Below are positions 27,807-36,394 of a DNA stretch of 64,000 nucleotides, piece by piece. Each line of letters starts with the position of its first letter. Within the stretch, counting starts at the first letter, position 1. Made by a program: the position numbers and the translations under genes. Location: NCBI RefSeq assembly GCF_012641275.1, contig NZ_JABAIA010000002.1, forward strand, positions 1,116,001 through 1,180,000. Direction: 5' to 3'. The notes under the pieces are model-generated. The model saw only the letters and a program-made list of their open reading frames with translations. It did not search any database and was not told the origin of the DNA. The DNA is from Chitinophaga varians. GTDB taxonomy: Bacteria; Bacteroidota; Bacteroidia; Chitinophagales; Chitinophagaceae.

Positions 27807-29170
27807 TCTACTTTGATGGTGCCGTTTATCCTCTCCAGCAGGCTTTTTACATGGCTGAGACCCAGCCCGTACCCTTTGACCGTATGCAGGTTGCCTTGTG
27901 ACACGCGGTAAAATTTATCGAAGATGTACGGCTGATGGGCTTTGTCGATGCCGATGCCGTGGTCTTCGATGGTAAACCGGTAGTGTTGCGGTAACTCGGT
28001 GACGGTCAGCACTATCTTTTTAACAGCCGAAGGCGTGTATTTGATCGCGTTATCCAACAGGTTGGATAAAACGGTCCGTATGGCGGCCGGCTGGATAAGC
28101 AACTCGTTATGGGCCACCTGTATGGTGGTTTGTATCTGTACGCCGGGCAACCCGGAGAAGCGCGCCCCGACCGTTTTCAACAGCTCCGGGATAGATACCT
28201 GGCTGGCGGCTTCCTGTGGCTCGTCGTCATGTTCCAGCCGGGTGAGGGCCATGATGTTGTCTACCAGCCCCTGTAGTTTATGTAGCTCATCCTGTTCCAG
28301 CCGCAGGTAACGCTCTGTCTTTTCCGGGTCTTTACTGCCCCCGAAGGTCAGCAGTGCCTCATTGGTAGCGGTGAGAATGGCCACAGGTGTTTTTAGTTCA
28401 TGGGTGATATTGCTGATGAAATCGTTTTTCATGGTCTCCAGCTTTTTCTGCCGGATGATAATCCGCCACAGTACCCATATGCAGCCGGTGATGAGCAATA
28501 TCATAAAGAATGACAATACCAGCGGCCATAGTATTTTCACCAGTAGGAAGGTGCCGGCGCCCTGGAACTGCGCCACGATGGTCTGCCGCGATTGCAGGGA
28601 GGTGGAACGGATAACGGCCACGTGCTCATCGGCCGTAATAGTGGTGTCCTTATCTATAATACGAATGGTAAAAGGCAGGGCGATATGCCGGTTGTCCAGT
28701 TCTTCCCGGTAGTATTTATTCAGCAGGGCAGTATCTATTTTAACGATGTTGCTAAAGGCAAAAATACTGGCGAGGAACTGGTTCATGTCCGTGCCAACGT
28801 CCTGTAGCCGGAAATTTTGTTGAAATACAGTACTGTTTCCTTTTTGATTACTGTCAAGGGCGATCACTTTCACCTGGCCGGTGCTGTCTGAAAGGGGAAC
28901 AGTATCGGTGACGTTGCCGGCGCTGAACTGGAACGTATGCTTATGACGCGAAACCCGCAGGGTGTCTTTTCGCTGTAGCTGGCCTTCAAGTTGTTTCACG
29001 GAACCGATCACGGCACGGTCATAGGCTTTTTGCAACCCGTCAGACACCACCTGCACAAAAGCAGTCTGCTGCCCCAGCCAGGCTGTCCGAAGCCAGTATA
29101 ACTGAAAGGCCAGCACCGCCAGCGCGGTAGGGATGGTGATCCACCATATCCGTTTAACAATGAAATCCAT
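27758..29170 (-). CDS. Sensor histidine kinase (HisKA/HATPase_c), membrane-bound
   Basis: Two-component sensor kinase of about 470 residues. I start it at ATG 29170 (MDFIVKRIWWITIPTALAV...), where the first membrane helix begins at once; the longer frame to 29218 has no suitable start context. An extracytoplasmic domain of about 200 residues is followed by a second helix (LVLSFFMILLITGCIWVLW). The H-box is NDFISNITHELKTPVAIL, the N-box is LLDNAIKYTPSAVKK, and the G-boxes are DHGIGI and GYGLGLSHVKSLLE. The signal is unknown. It is upstream of the regulator on the same transcript; their junction carries a tandem duplication. A direct repeat of ATTAACACTY 41-60 bases upstream suggests autoregulation. 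Confidence 0.94.
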   Translation of the reverse strand: MDFIVKRIWWITIPTALAVLAFQLYWLRTAWLGQQTAFVQVVSDGLQKAYDRAVIGSVKQLEGQLQRKDTLRVSRHKHTFQFSAGNVTDTVPLSDSTGQVKVIALDSNQKGNSTVFQQNFRLQDVGTDMNQFLASIFAFSNIVKIDTALLNKYYREELDNRHIALPFTIRIIDKDTTITADEHVAVIRSTSLQSRQTIVAQFQGAGTFLLVKILWPLVLSFFMILLITGCIWVLWRIIIRQKKLETMKNDFISNITHELKTPVAILTATNEALLTFGGSKDPEKTERYLRLEQDELHKLQGLVDNIMALTRLEHDDEPQEAASQVSIPELLKTVGARFSGLPGVQIQTTIQVAHNELLIQPAAIRTVLSNLLDNAIKYTPSAVKKIVLTVTELPQHYRFTIEDHGIGIDKAHQPYIFDKFYRVSQGNLHTVKGYGLGLSHVKSLLERINGTIKVDSVPGQGSTFTIELAK

Positions 29171-29210
29171 CCTGCAAAGATAGCTGAAGCCACCATGCCC
29201 GCAACGCCGG

Positions 29211-29250
29211 ATTAACACTCATTAACACTTTTGCAAGGATGATTAACAAA
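29211..29250. promoter_or_regulatory. Putative response-regulator direct repeats, kinase/receptor intergenic region
   Basis: ATTAACACTC and ATTAACACTT stand head to tail at 29211-29230, a 10-base direct repeat, with a third partial copy ATTAACAAA at 29242-29250. OmpR-type regulators bind such repeats one helical turn apart. The 14-base core recurs upstream of the barrel gene at 26611-26624. It lies 41 bases from the kinase ATG and about 160-200 bases from the receptor gene at 29411. Confidence 0.55.
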
Positions 29251-29410
29251 CGAAAACCCGCTCCGTCCATCCCGTTGCGTAACACCCCGTCCCATGGCTT
29301 AGTCATCCGTCCCAAAGGTTTGTTGTTCGTCATAACTAAATGAAAATCAGTTGTTAATGATTTAGTATTGTGTCGTGTTCATCACGGGGCACTGACAAAA
29401 TACAAGACAT

Positions 29411-31567
29411 ATGTACCGCAGTTTTTGTTTGTTTTTTTTCTTTTTATGCATGCGGCTGACCGCTCAGGGGCAGCAGCAAATCACCGGCATGGTCATCGAT
29501 GTGAAAGGTCAACCGGTAGAAGGCGCCAACATATATATTACCGGCACCCTCGATGGGGCCTCTTCCGATAAAGCCGGGAAATTCAGTTTTGCGACAACAC
29601 AAAAAGGCACCGTCATCTTAGGGGCCAGTTATATAGGATATAAAGATTTCAGGCTGACCGCGCCGGTAGACCAGATGGGCCAGTTGAAGATCGTGTTGCA
29701 GCCCAGTGAGAAAGCCCTCGAAGAAGTAGTGGTGCGGGCCAGCACTTTCAGTCTTGGAAAAAGCCGCACCCTGGAAAAGCTGGATGCGCTGGACGTAGTG
29801 ATGACAGGCAGTTCCAACGGCGATATCTACGGCGCGCTGATGTCGCTGCCAGGCACCCAGAAAGTGGGAGAGGACGGCAAACTGTATATCCGTGGCGGTG
29901 ACAACCGCGAAACCCAGACGTTCATTGACGGGATGCACGTATTAAGCCCTTATTCCATTACTGCCCAGGACATGCCGGCCCGCGGCCGTTTCTCCCCTTT
30001 TCTTTTCCAGGGGATCAATTTCTCCCTTGGCGGGTACGAATCAGAATTTGGGCAGGCGCTGTCCGCCGTGCTGCCCATGGACACCAAAGATGTGGCCGGA
30101 AGCACTAAGGCGGGCATCAACTTCTCCCCATTGAGCGCCGGCGGCGGTGGTTCGGTGGCTTTCCGTAAAAGTTCCCTTTCAGCCAACGTGAATTTCACCG
30201 ACCTCACACTGTACAATAAGGTGCTGCCCGACCGCTACTCCTGGAAGAAACCCTATCAGTCACTGTCTGCGGAAGCGCAATATAAAACCGCTGTAGGCGC
30301 AAGAGGGGTATTTAAACTTTACACCGCCTATGACCGTACCGCCTTCATCCGTACGTTTGCAGATACCCTCGATCATGTTCCGCAGCGCGATTTCCGGCTG
30401 CAGCAGGATAACTACTACCTGAACGCAACCCTGAAAACGAAGACCCGTCATAATACCCACCTGTTCTTTGGTGCCGCCGGGTCGTATGTGGACAACCGTT
30501 ATGACAATGCACGGTTTCAGCGCGACAGCTACCATCAAAATGAACAGGAGCTGCACCTGAAAGCCAGGCTGGAGAAAAACATCATGCCCGGTTACCGCCT
30601 TAGCACCGGTATGGAAGCGTATCTGCGCGGCTACCGCGCCGTTTATCACGATACGCTGCAGCAACGGCTGCAGGACCAGCAGGTGAATTATCAGCTGTAT
30701 GCCGCGTTTGTGGATAACCAGGTACGCCTGCTGCCGGGACTGTATGCCAATGCGTCCGGGAGAATGGAGTATGCGCAGTTCAGCAGCGCCTGGAATTTTT
30801 CGCCCCGGGTTTCGCTCAACTATCTCGCTAACCGTTTCCAGGTGTCGGCCATCTGGGGCAGGTACTATCAGATGCCGGACAACAGCGTGCTGGTGGCGCC
30901 GCATGAAAATATGCAACAGTCGGTGGCTTCCCATTATATCCTTGGCGCCTCCTATGAATACAAGGGCCGGCTCATCAAAGCAGAAACCTATTACAAACAA
31001 TACGACCAGCTGGAATTATTACAGCAACAGGTGTATCACGCTAACGGCTATGGTAAAAGCACCGGTTTTGACGTGTATTTCTCAGATGAGTCTTCAGTGC
31101 CGCACCTGAAATACAACGTGTCTTATTCGTATAATGACGCTGCGCGGTTGTACCGGGACTTTCCCGTGATGTCCACGCCGCTGTTTGCCTCACGGCACAA
31201 TGCGCGCATGTCAGGGAAGTATTATTTCCCGGCACTGAAAACCTATGCCGGGGTTACGGCTACCTACGCCAGCGGGCGGCCTTACCGCGACCCTAACCGC
31301 GACGGCTATATCAATGCAGTTGACAAAGACTATTTCAGCCTGGACGCCAATCTCACTTTCCTGATCAGCAAGCAGGTGATCCTCTATACCTCCTGCGGCA
31401 ATATTACCGGAAGGCAAAATACCTATGGCTACCGTTATGCGCCGTCGCCCGATGCTACAGGTGTTTATCAGGGCGCACCGGTGATGGCGTCCCGTAACAA
31501 TTTTTTCTATATCGGAGTGTTCATCTCGCTGAAGAGCAGCTCCGCCTACGACGTTTCCAGTTTTTAA
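29411..31567 (+). CDS. TonB-dependent receptor with CarboxypepD_reg domain
   Basis: Outer membrane transporter of 718 residues driven by TonB/ExbBD. It has a signal peptide (MYRSFCLFFFFLCMRLTAQG), a carboxypeptidase-regulatory-like domain at about 23-105 (GQPVEGANIYITGTLDGASSDKAGKFSF), a plug domain at about 110-230 (DIYGALMSLPGTQKVGEDGKLYIRGGDNRETQTFIDGMHV) and a C-terminal barrel of about 470 residues with alternating aromatic strands. No STN domain is present, so it does not signal to an ECF factor. The following small secreted protein lies 22 bases downstream. Substrate unknown; siderophore or metal uptake is a reasonable guess for this size class. Confidence 0.93.
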   Translation: MYRSFCLFFFFLCMRLTAQGQQQITGMVIDVKGQPVEGANIYITGTLDGASSDKAGKFSFATTQKGTVILGASYIGYKDFRLTAPVDQMGQLKIVLQPSEKALEEVVVRASTFSLGKSRTLEKLDALDVVMTGSSNGDIYGALMSLPGTQKVGEDGKLYIRGGDNRETQTFIDGMHVLSPYSITAQDMPARGRFSPFLFQGINFSLGGYESEFGQALSAVLPMDTKDVAGSTKAGINFSPLSAGGGGSVAFRKSSLSANVNFTDLTLYNKVLPDRYSWKKPYQSLSAEAQYKTAVGARGVFKLYTAYDRTAFIRTFADTLDHVPQRDFRLQQDNYYLNATLKTKTRHNTHLFFGAAGSYVDNRYDNARFQRDSYHQNEQELHLKARLEKNIMPGYRLSTGMEAYLRGYRAVYHDTLQQRLQDQQVNYQLYAAFVDNQVRLLPGLYANASGRMEYAQFSSAWNFSPRVSLNYLANRFQVSAIWGRYYQMPDNSVLVAPHENMQQSVASHYILGASYEYKGRLIKAETYYKQYDQLELLQQQVYHANGYGKSTGFDVYFSDESSVPHLKYNVSYSYNDAARLYRDFPVMSTPLFASRHNARMSGKYYFPALKTYAGVTATYASGRPYRDPNRDGYINAVDKDYFSLDANLTFLISKQVILYTSCGNITGRQNTYGYRYAPSPDATGVYQGAPVMASRNNFFYIGVFISLKSSSAYDVSSF

Positions 31568-31589
31568 TCAACCTAAAAAAAGAACAAAA

Positions 31590-32234
31590 ATGAAAAACAT
31601 GTTCGCACTTTGGATTTTATTAACCATGACAATATCCGGCTATGCCCAAAACACGATCAACTGCGAAGAACAGCTGCAGCTGGTGTTAAACAAAGTGAAA
31701 GAAGAAAAGGATATGAGCGGGGTGTATAATCATGTGAATACTTTAAAGCGATTATCGGGCCTGTGCCCCGGAGAATGGCTGCCGGACTATTACATCGCTT
31801 ATCTAGACCTGAAACTGGTGCTGAGCAGGAACACCGACAAACCGGCGGACCTGTTACTGGAAGCGGCCGACAAGCTGGCCCAGCTGAAAGGCAATGCCAA
31901 AGCCAATGCGTCTGAGGTATACACACTGGAAGGATACTATTATTACGCCATGATAGCGCAGGACCCGGCGGTGAACGGACAGAAATACTACCGGGAGGTG
32001 GTGGCCGGTTATGAAAAAGCGATCCGGCTGGACCCCTCCAATCCGCGGCCACAGCTGCAGCTGGCCATCTTCCAAAACCTGATGGCAGCCTTTATGAAAC
32101 AAACAAACAACGGTTTTTGTGATAAACTGCAACAGCTGGAACAGACTTTCCGGGACTTTAAACCAGCCAGCGCCGTGGCCCCGGCCTGGGGACTGCCTGA
32201 GCTGCTGCATGTACGGCAAAACAATTGCCACTAG
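31590..32234 (+). CDS. Small secreted TPR-like protein
   Basis: Periplasmic protein of 214 residues with a signal peptide (MKNMFALWILLTMTISGYAQ). The mature part is helical and resembles tetratricopeptide repeats: PADLLLEAADKLAQLKGNAKANASEVYTLEGYYYYAMI and YREVVAGYEKAIRLDPSNPRPQLQLAI, the latter close to a consensus TPR. Four Cys residues (NCEEQL, GLCPGEW, GFCDKL, NNCH) may pair. It is co-transcribed with the TonB receptor just upstream and may assist it. Its stop codon TAG shares bases with the stop of the convergent LytTR gene (CTAG at 32231-32234). Confidence 0.8.
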   Translation: MKNMFALWILLTMTISGYAQNTINCEEQLQLVLNKVKEEKDMSGVYNHVNTLKRLSGLCPGEWLPDYYIAYLDLKLVLSRNTDKPADLLLEAADKLAQLKGNAKANASEVYTLEGYYYYAMIAQDPAVNGQKYYREVVAGYEKAIRLDPSNPRPQLQLAIFQNLMAAFMKQTNNGFCDKLQQLEQTFRDFKPASAVAPAWGLPELLHVRQNNCH

Positions 32235-33103
32235 TGGATAATTTCCTGGAATGCGGGCACAAAACTCCGTGATACCGGAATGGGATAATGCTCATAATCT
32301 TTTAGCATGATCTTATAGCCGTTGGAGTTGCCGGTGGCGGTTTTGATGTGGGTGAGGTTCACGATAAACGAACGATGACAGCGGAACAACGTTGGTGCCT
32401 GTACGGTTTCAAGAATGGTGGTAAGGGTGTTACGGATAACCGTTGACGTTACCTGCCCGTCTGTATAATGATATACATGCACATGATTTTTCACGACTTC
32501 GAGGAAAAGGAAATCGTGCAGGCTTATCTGTAGCGGCGCTTCCGTGATGTTGGTAGAAGGGAACACCAGCTCCTGTGAGGGGTTGGTTTCCTGTAGCTGC
32601 TGATCGCTGCGGATGATACTGTCCATATGATGGCGCATGGCCCGGTGGTAGCGGATGGCAATGACCGCTGTCACCGGGAATATGCCTACAGCGACGGTGA
32701 TCAGTAATACCCGGAACAGGATCTCCAGCCGCACCAGCAGTTCGCCGTTTCTGAAAGCATAGATGTCTTCAAAAAAGAAAAGAAATATCAGCGTATTGAA
32801 AAAAGCCAGCACCAGGAAGACGGTGAGGATGTAGACTGCCTCGTGAAAGATGGTCCACCTGCCAATACGGTGTTTCAGTATTTTTCCCTTGAGGATATAG
32901 TTACAGCAAAACAAGCTGCCAAAAGTGGCAATACCAAAAGGAAGAGCGCCCAGCAGTTTGTTGCCCCGATACTGGCTGAAGCCAAAAGGCTGATAAATAA
33001 AGATTATCAGGCTGACCAGGATACTGATTATAAGAATACTGTTGAGCCTGACGAATTCAAAGGGATATTTTCTCCGGAGCAATTGGTTGACCTGCTGTAG
33101 CAT
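32231..33103 (-). CDS. Membrane-anchored LytTR-type transcription regulator
   Basis: About 290 residues from ATG 33103 (MLQQVNQLLRRKYPF...); the longer frame to 33190 runs into the start of the divergent TetR gene and is rejected. Four membrane helices lie at about 20-150 (LIISILVSLIIFIYQPFGF, LGALPFGIATFGSLFC, AVYILTVFLVLAFFNTLIFLFFFEDIY, VLLITVAVGIFPVTAVIAI), followed by a C-terminal LytTR DNA-binding domain (about 190-288) with FLFLEVVKNHVHVYHY and TLFRCHRSFIVNLTHI. Such proteins sense a membrane signal and bind DNA without a separate kinase. The gene is divergent from the tetR gene; its target is unknown. Confidence 0.9.
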   Translation of the reverse strand: MLQQVNQLLRRKYPFEFVRLNSILIISILVSLIIFIYQPFGFSQYRGNKLLGALPFGIATFGSLFCCNYILKGKILKHRIGRWTIFHEAVYILTVFLVLAFFNTLIFLFFFEDIYAFRNGELLVRLEILFRVLLITVAVGIFPVTAVIAIRYHRAMRHHMDSIIRSDQQLQETNPSQELVFPSTNITEAPLQISLHDFLFLEVVKNHVHVYHYTDGQVTSTVIRNTLTTILETVQAPTLFRCHRSFIVNLTHIKTATGNSNGYKIMLKDYEHYPIPVSRSFVPAFQEIIH

Positions 33104-33202
33104 GACGCAAAAGTAGGATTTCTTGCCATAATAGCGCAGCTGGCGGAATTTTAAAAGAATCTGCCTTTTTTCGTTTCTTTGCGTTATCAAGCAGCATCTT
33201 TT

Positions 33203-33793
33203 ATGAAAAAAGCCGAGGCAACAAGACTGAATATTTTACAAAAGGCATTTGAACTGATCTATGTACAGGGATATCAGACTACCAGTATAGATGAAATACT
33301 GGCCACTACCCAGGTAACAAAAGGTGCTTTTTATTACCATTTCAAAAATAAGGATGAAATGGGGCTGGCTATCATTAACGAGCTGCTGAAGCCTTCGTTT
33401 GCTGCTGCTTTTATACAGCCGCTTGAGAAAAATACCGATGCGCTGAAGGCTTTATACGATATGATGTATGAACTCCTGATGAAAAATGATTTCCTGAAAG
33501 TAGAATACGGATGCCCGGCATCCAACTTCACGCAGGAAATGGCACCCTGGAACAAGGCTTTTACCAAAGCGCTGAACAATCTCTCAGAACAGTGGAAACA
33601 TGCCATTATCAATGCTGTGGATACCGGTAAGAAAAACGGGATGATCAGTTCAGCAACGGATGGTGAACAAGTGGCGGTTTTTATGATGTCTGGCTACTGG
33701 GGCATCAGGAACCTGGGAAAACTGAAAAACAGCAAATCTGTCTACCAGGTCTATCTCAAACAATTAAAAAACTACCTGGAAACCCTGCGATAA
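33203..33793 (+). CDS. TetR-family transcriptional repressor
   Basis: Repressor of about 196 residues from ATG 33203 (MKKAEATRLNILQKAFEL...); the in-frame TTG at 33179 is less likely. The N-terminal helix-turn-helix reads QGYQTTSIDEILATTQVTKGAFYYHFKNKDEMG, and the rest is the helical ligand-binding and dimerisation domain. Cys in EYGCPASNF may matter for sensing. Seventeen bases after the stop lies an 18-base palindrome (33810-33827) before the promoter of the next operon, which is the probable target. The inducer is not known. Confidence 0.92.
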   Translation: MKKAEATRLNILQKAFELIYVQGYQTTSIDEILATTQVTKGAFYYHFKNKDEMGLAIINELLKPSFAAAFIQPLEKNTDALKALYDMMYELLMKNDFLKVEYGCPASNFTQEMAPWNKAFTKALNNLSEQWKHAIINAVDTGKKNGMISSATDGEQVAVFMMSGYWGIRNLGKLKNSKSVYQVYLKQLKNYLETLR

Positions 33794-33809
33794 ATTTTTT
33801 TGACAAAAA

Positions 33810-33827
33810 ACATACTAGTTAGTATGT
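33810..33827 (+). promoter_or_regulatory. TetR operator-like palindrome
   Basis: ACATACTA-GT-TAGTATGT, two perfect 8-base arms, sits just before a TACCTTTA -7-like element (33836-33843), with the start codon at 33864. It is between the tetR gene and the three-gene operon, the expected position for a repressor site that occludes the promoter. Confidence 0.7.
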
Positions 33828-33863
33828 TTTTTCTATACCTTTACCGCGACAAAAAATACAGGT

Positions 33864-34322
33864 ATGTATCAGTCGCTCACTTTTCTTCATTCCATCATCC
33901 GCTGGCTGGTGTTAGTAAGTTTGATTATCGCCATCTGCAAAGCAGCCAAAGGATATTTTACCAACGCGGTCTTTACAAAAGGTGATAATGCCGTAAGGCA
34001 CTGGACTGCCACCATCGCTCATATACAATTGCTGGCAGGCATGGCGCTCTACTCTCAAAGCCCGGTCATTCAATATTTCTGGAAACACTTCAGTACAGCA
34101 AAGGAAACGTTTGACCTGCTGTTCTTCGGTTTGATACACGGCCTGTTGATGTTTACTGCCATTATTATTGTCACTATCGGTTCTGCTATGGCGAAGCGCA
34201 GGCCAACAGACAAAGATCGGTTTAGAACCATGCTGGTTTGGTATTCCGTAGCCTTGCTTATTATTTTCATTGCCATACCATGGCCGTTTTCACCTATTGC
34301 TAACAGACCATATTTCAGATAA
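33864..34322 (+). CDS. Four-helix membrane protein, cytochrome-b-like His pattern
   Basis: Integral membrane protein of 152 residues with four hydrophobic helices (about 8-27, 46-66, 86-110, 121-141). Histidines near helix ends (LHSIIRW, HWTATIAHIQLLAG, LIHGLLMF) resemble those in small Bacteroidota proteins often labelled cytochrome B, although haem binding is not shown. It is the first gene of an operon with a DUF3817 protein (3 bases downstream) and a rhodanese protein, behind a TetR operator. The redox role is inference. Confidence 0.75.
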   Translation: MYQSLTFLHSIIRWLVLVSLIIAICKAAKGYFTNAVFTKGDNAVRHWTATIAHIQLLAGMALYSQSPVIQYFWKHFSTAKETFDLLFFGLIHGLLMFTAIIIVTIGSAMAKRRPTDKDRFRTMLVWYSVALLIIFIAIPWPFSPIANRPYFR

Positions 34323-34324
34323 AC

Positions 34325-34627
34325 ATGAAATCGTTATTCAGCACGCCGATCGGACGGCTACGCATCATCAGTTACCTGGAAGGTATTTCTTTGCTTATAC
34401 TTTTATTTATTGCGGTGCCTTTAAAATATGCATCCGGTTTGCCGGGTCTGACAAAGTTAATGGGGCCTGTTCATGGCCTGTTATTCCTTCTTTTCATATT
34501 CAATACCATCAGTGTGGGCGTGGAGTATAAATGGAAGTTTAAAGACACTACCTGGAAAGTGATCCTGGCATGTTTTATTCCTTTTGGTACTTTTTATATA
34601 GATAAAAAAATTTTGAGTAAAATATGA
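34325..34627 (+). CDS. DUF3817 family membrane protein
   Basis: 100-residue membrane protein with three helices (about 14-34, 45-65 and 78-93). It shows the DUF3817 pattern: an N-terminal RLRIISYLEGISLLILLFIAVPLKY, then GPVHGLLFLLFIF and a C-terminal PFGTFYIDKK. The family has no known function but includes YdzA-like integral membrane proteins. It begins 3 bases after the previous stop and overlaps the next start (ATGA at 34624-34627), so expression is tightly coupled within the TetR-controlled operon. Confidence 0.88.
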   Translation: MKSLFSTPIGRLRIISYLEGISLLILLFIAVPLKYASGLPGLTKLMGPVHGLLFLLFIFNTISVGVEYKWKFKDTTWKVILACFIPFGTFYIDKKILSKI

Positions 34628-34989
34628 AAAGATGGATGATCATTGCCGTCGCATTGCTCCTGGTATATATTGGGTACAGGGTTTACAGGTTCTATACCCT
34701 GGACAAGGGGCTCGATAGGTTGGTGACAGCAGGAGCAATCATACTGGATGTGAGAACAGCGCAGGAGTTTAAAATGGGGCATATAGAAGGGGCCGTTAAT
34801 ATATCGCTTGGCGAAATCCGCCAGCGGTATATTGAACTGGATACAGCTAAAACCTATATCACGGTTTGCTCGCATGGCCTCCGCAGCGTAAAGGCGGAGA
34901 AGCTGTTGAAAGAAAGAGGGTTCAGGAAGGTATATAATGGCGGGGCGTGGAGCGATTTCCAGGAATACCTGAACAAGCATAAAAAATAA
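34624..34989 (+). CDS. Membrane-anchored rhodanese-like domain protein
   Basis: Single rhodanese domain of 121 residues tethered by one N-terminal helix (about 5-22), so the domain probably faces the periplasm. The active-site loop is CSHGLRS with Cys82, and upstream motifs DVRTAQEFKMGHIEGAVNI and C-terminal YNGGAWSDF are typical. Such proteins transfer sulfane sulfur or bind persulfides. Overlap with the DUF3817 gene (ATGA) shows translational coupling. A sulfur- or redox-stress role for the whole operon is plausible. Confidence 0.93.
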   Translation: MKRWMIIAVALLLVYIGYRVYRFYTLDKGLDRLVTAGAIILDVRTAQEFKMGHIEGAVNISLGEIRQRYIELDTAKTYITVCSHGLRSVKAEKLLKERGFRKVYNGGAWSDFQEYLNKHKK

Positions 34990-35002
34990 CGTGGCGGTAA
35001 AC

Positions 35003-35037
35003 AAGCGGCCGCCTTATTTATGATGAGACGGCCGCTT
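35003..35037. terminator. Bidirectional terminator
   Basis: Arms AAGCGGCCG (35003-35011) and CGGCCGCTT (35029-35037) around a 17-base loop, with T-rich sequence after the right arm on the plus strand. It lies between convergent genes. Confidence 0.65.
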
Positions 35038-35042
35038 TCTGC

Positions 35043-36191
35043 TTAGAGCTCAAACATCATATCCCGTAGTTTGTTCCAGTCCCCGTCGTCATCATCTTTA
35101 AAGTCTCCATTTATCATCATCACCACAGCCCGTTTGGTAGCGTAGTTGACATATAACTGGGCATGACTGCCGTATACGTCGCCGCCGTGGCCATAAATAT
35201 CCTGGTTGCCCACTTTCCGGTGCTGCCAGAAAAGGCCGTACACTGATTCTGCTTCCGGGAATTGTACTTTGCCCATCGCTTCCAGAGTGCCGGCGGCAAT
35301 AATCTGTTTGCCATCTTTGGCGCCATAGTTCACCAGCATCCTGGCAAAAGTGCTAAGGTCGTTCAGGCTGGCGTGCAGACCGCCGGTACAGTAATCTACC
35401 ATGCTGTAATCCCCGTGTGTTTGCTGGTCGGCGTCATAAGGCAGGGCGAATGGCTGTGTAGCGTAATCACGCAGGTGCCATACCAGTGCGGTAGTGCCCA
35501 GCGGAGCAATGAACTGGCGGTACGACCAGGTGTCGAAACTTTCCTTTACAGTCAATTCTACAATGTAGGCAGCTAATGCGGCACCCAGATTGGAATACCC
35601 GAAGACGGGTTTGGCGCGGTCGTCGATGAAGCTCCTGGTATTATAGAATTTTCCGGAAGGATCGAGCATGCTTTGCACATATTCCGACAGCGCCATCGGA
35701 TGGTCTTTCCCAGGCACCAGGAAATCAGACAATAGCATGTCGCGGTATACAGCGTCTATAATACCGGAGGTGTGCGACATCAACAACCGCAGCGTAATTT
35801 TTTTGGTTGGGTTGAAAGGGTTCTGCAGTTTAAAAGGCAAATAATCGTTGACATCAGCATCGAGGTTTAATTTGCCGTTTTCCACCAGGCGCATAATGCT
35901 CAGGCCAATGAATGGTTTAGCCAGTGAGCCCACTTTGAAGACGGTCTTCGCTGTGATGGCTTCTTTTTTTTCGATGTTGGCCATGCCGGCTATTTTAGAC
36001 CAGACGATGCCGTCCGGGCCCACCAATGCGACGGCGATGCCCGGGATCTTCTTTTGTTCAGTAATAACAGCGATCTGTTTTTCTACTTTTTCAGTTTTGA
36101 ATGGCACGGAAGGAGTGGCGTCGTCTTTGTCCTTTTTTTTGCAGGCACACACGGCCAGCAGGAGCCCTAGCCCTAAGCAATAGTTTCTCAT
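35043..36191 (-). CDS. Serine hydrolase (class C beta-lactamase fold) lipoprotein
   Basis: Penicillin-binding-protein-like hydrolase of about 382 residues, anchored as a lipoprotein (signal MRNYCLGLGLLLAVCAC followed by KKKDKDD). I start at ATG 36191 because the upstream in-frame start (36221) spoils the signal. Active-site elements are SLAK (Ser about residue 89, FKVGSLAKPF), YSN (VFGYSNLGAAL) and the third motif HGG (YGHGGDVYGSH). It may act on peptidoglycan peptides or small esters or D-peptides; beta-lactam resistance should not be inferred. Monocistronic, divergent from the LytS-type kinase gene. Confidence 0.9.
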   Translation of the reverse strand: MRNYCLGLGLLLAVCACKKKDKDDATPSVPFKTEKVEKQIAVITEQKKIPGIAVALVGPDGIVWSKIAGMANIEKKEAITAKTVFKVGSLAKPFIGLSIMRLVENGKLNLDADVNDYLPFKLQNPFNPTKKITLRLLMSHTSGIIDAVYRDMLLSDFLVPGKDHPMALSEYVQSMLDPSGKFYNTRSFIDDRAKPVFGYSNLGAALAAYIVELTVKESFDTWSYRQFIAPLGTTALVWHLRDYATQPFALPYDADQQTHGDYSMVDYCTGGLHASLNDLSTFARMLVNYGAKDGKQIIAAGTLEAMGKVQFPEAESVYGLFWQHRKVGNQDIYGHGGDVYGSHAQLYVNYATKRAVVMMINGDFKDDDDGDWNKLRDMMFEL

Positions 36192-36230
36192 ATGTTTTTT
36201 TGCAAATGAAAGAAAGATCATGTTGGCGAT

Positions 36231-36256
36231 TGACCGGTATTATAGAAAGCCGGTCA
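36231..36256. repeat. Inverted repeat in the divergent intergenic region
   Basis: TGACCGG (36231-36237) and CCGGTCA (36250-36256) separated by 12 bases, between the serine hydrolase gene and the kinase gene. It may be a regulator site; no assignment is possible. Confidence 0.35.
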
Positions 36257-36394
36257 TAGTTACGTTCAACAGACATCTGTGTGCAACAATACCGGCGTAG
36301 GGGTAGGAGTGGGTGGGCCGCGTATTATTGGTAGACTAAATGAGCCGGTTGGTGTGGCGGATGAGGTATTTTGTTCACCGGCGGCGGTAATATA

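Noticed and set aside
33104..33190. Longer start for the membrane LytTR gene
   Set aside because: It would overlap the tetR upstream region and add a basic, non-hydrophobic stretch before the first helix; ATG 33103 is preferred.
35043..36191. Antibiotic-resistance beta-lactamase
   Set aside because: The fold is shared with many esterases and D-peptidases; the lipoprotein lacks features that single out a true class C enzyme, so only serine hydrolase is claimed.
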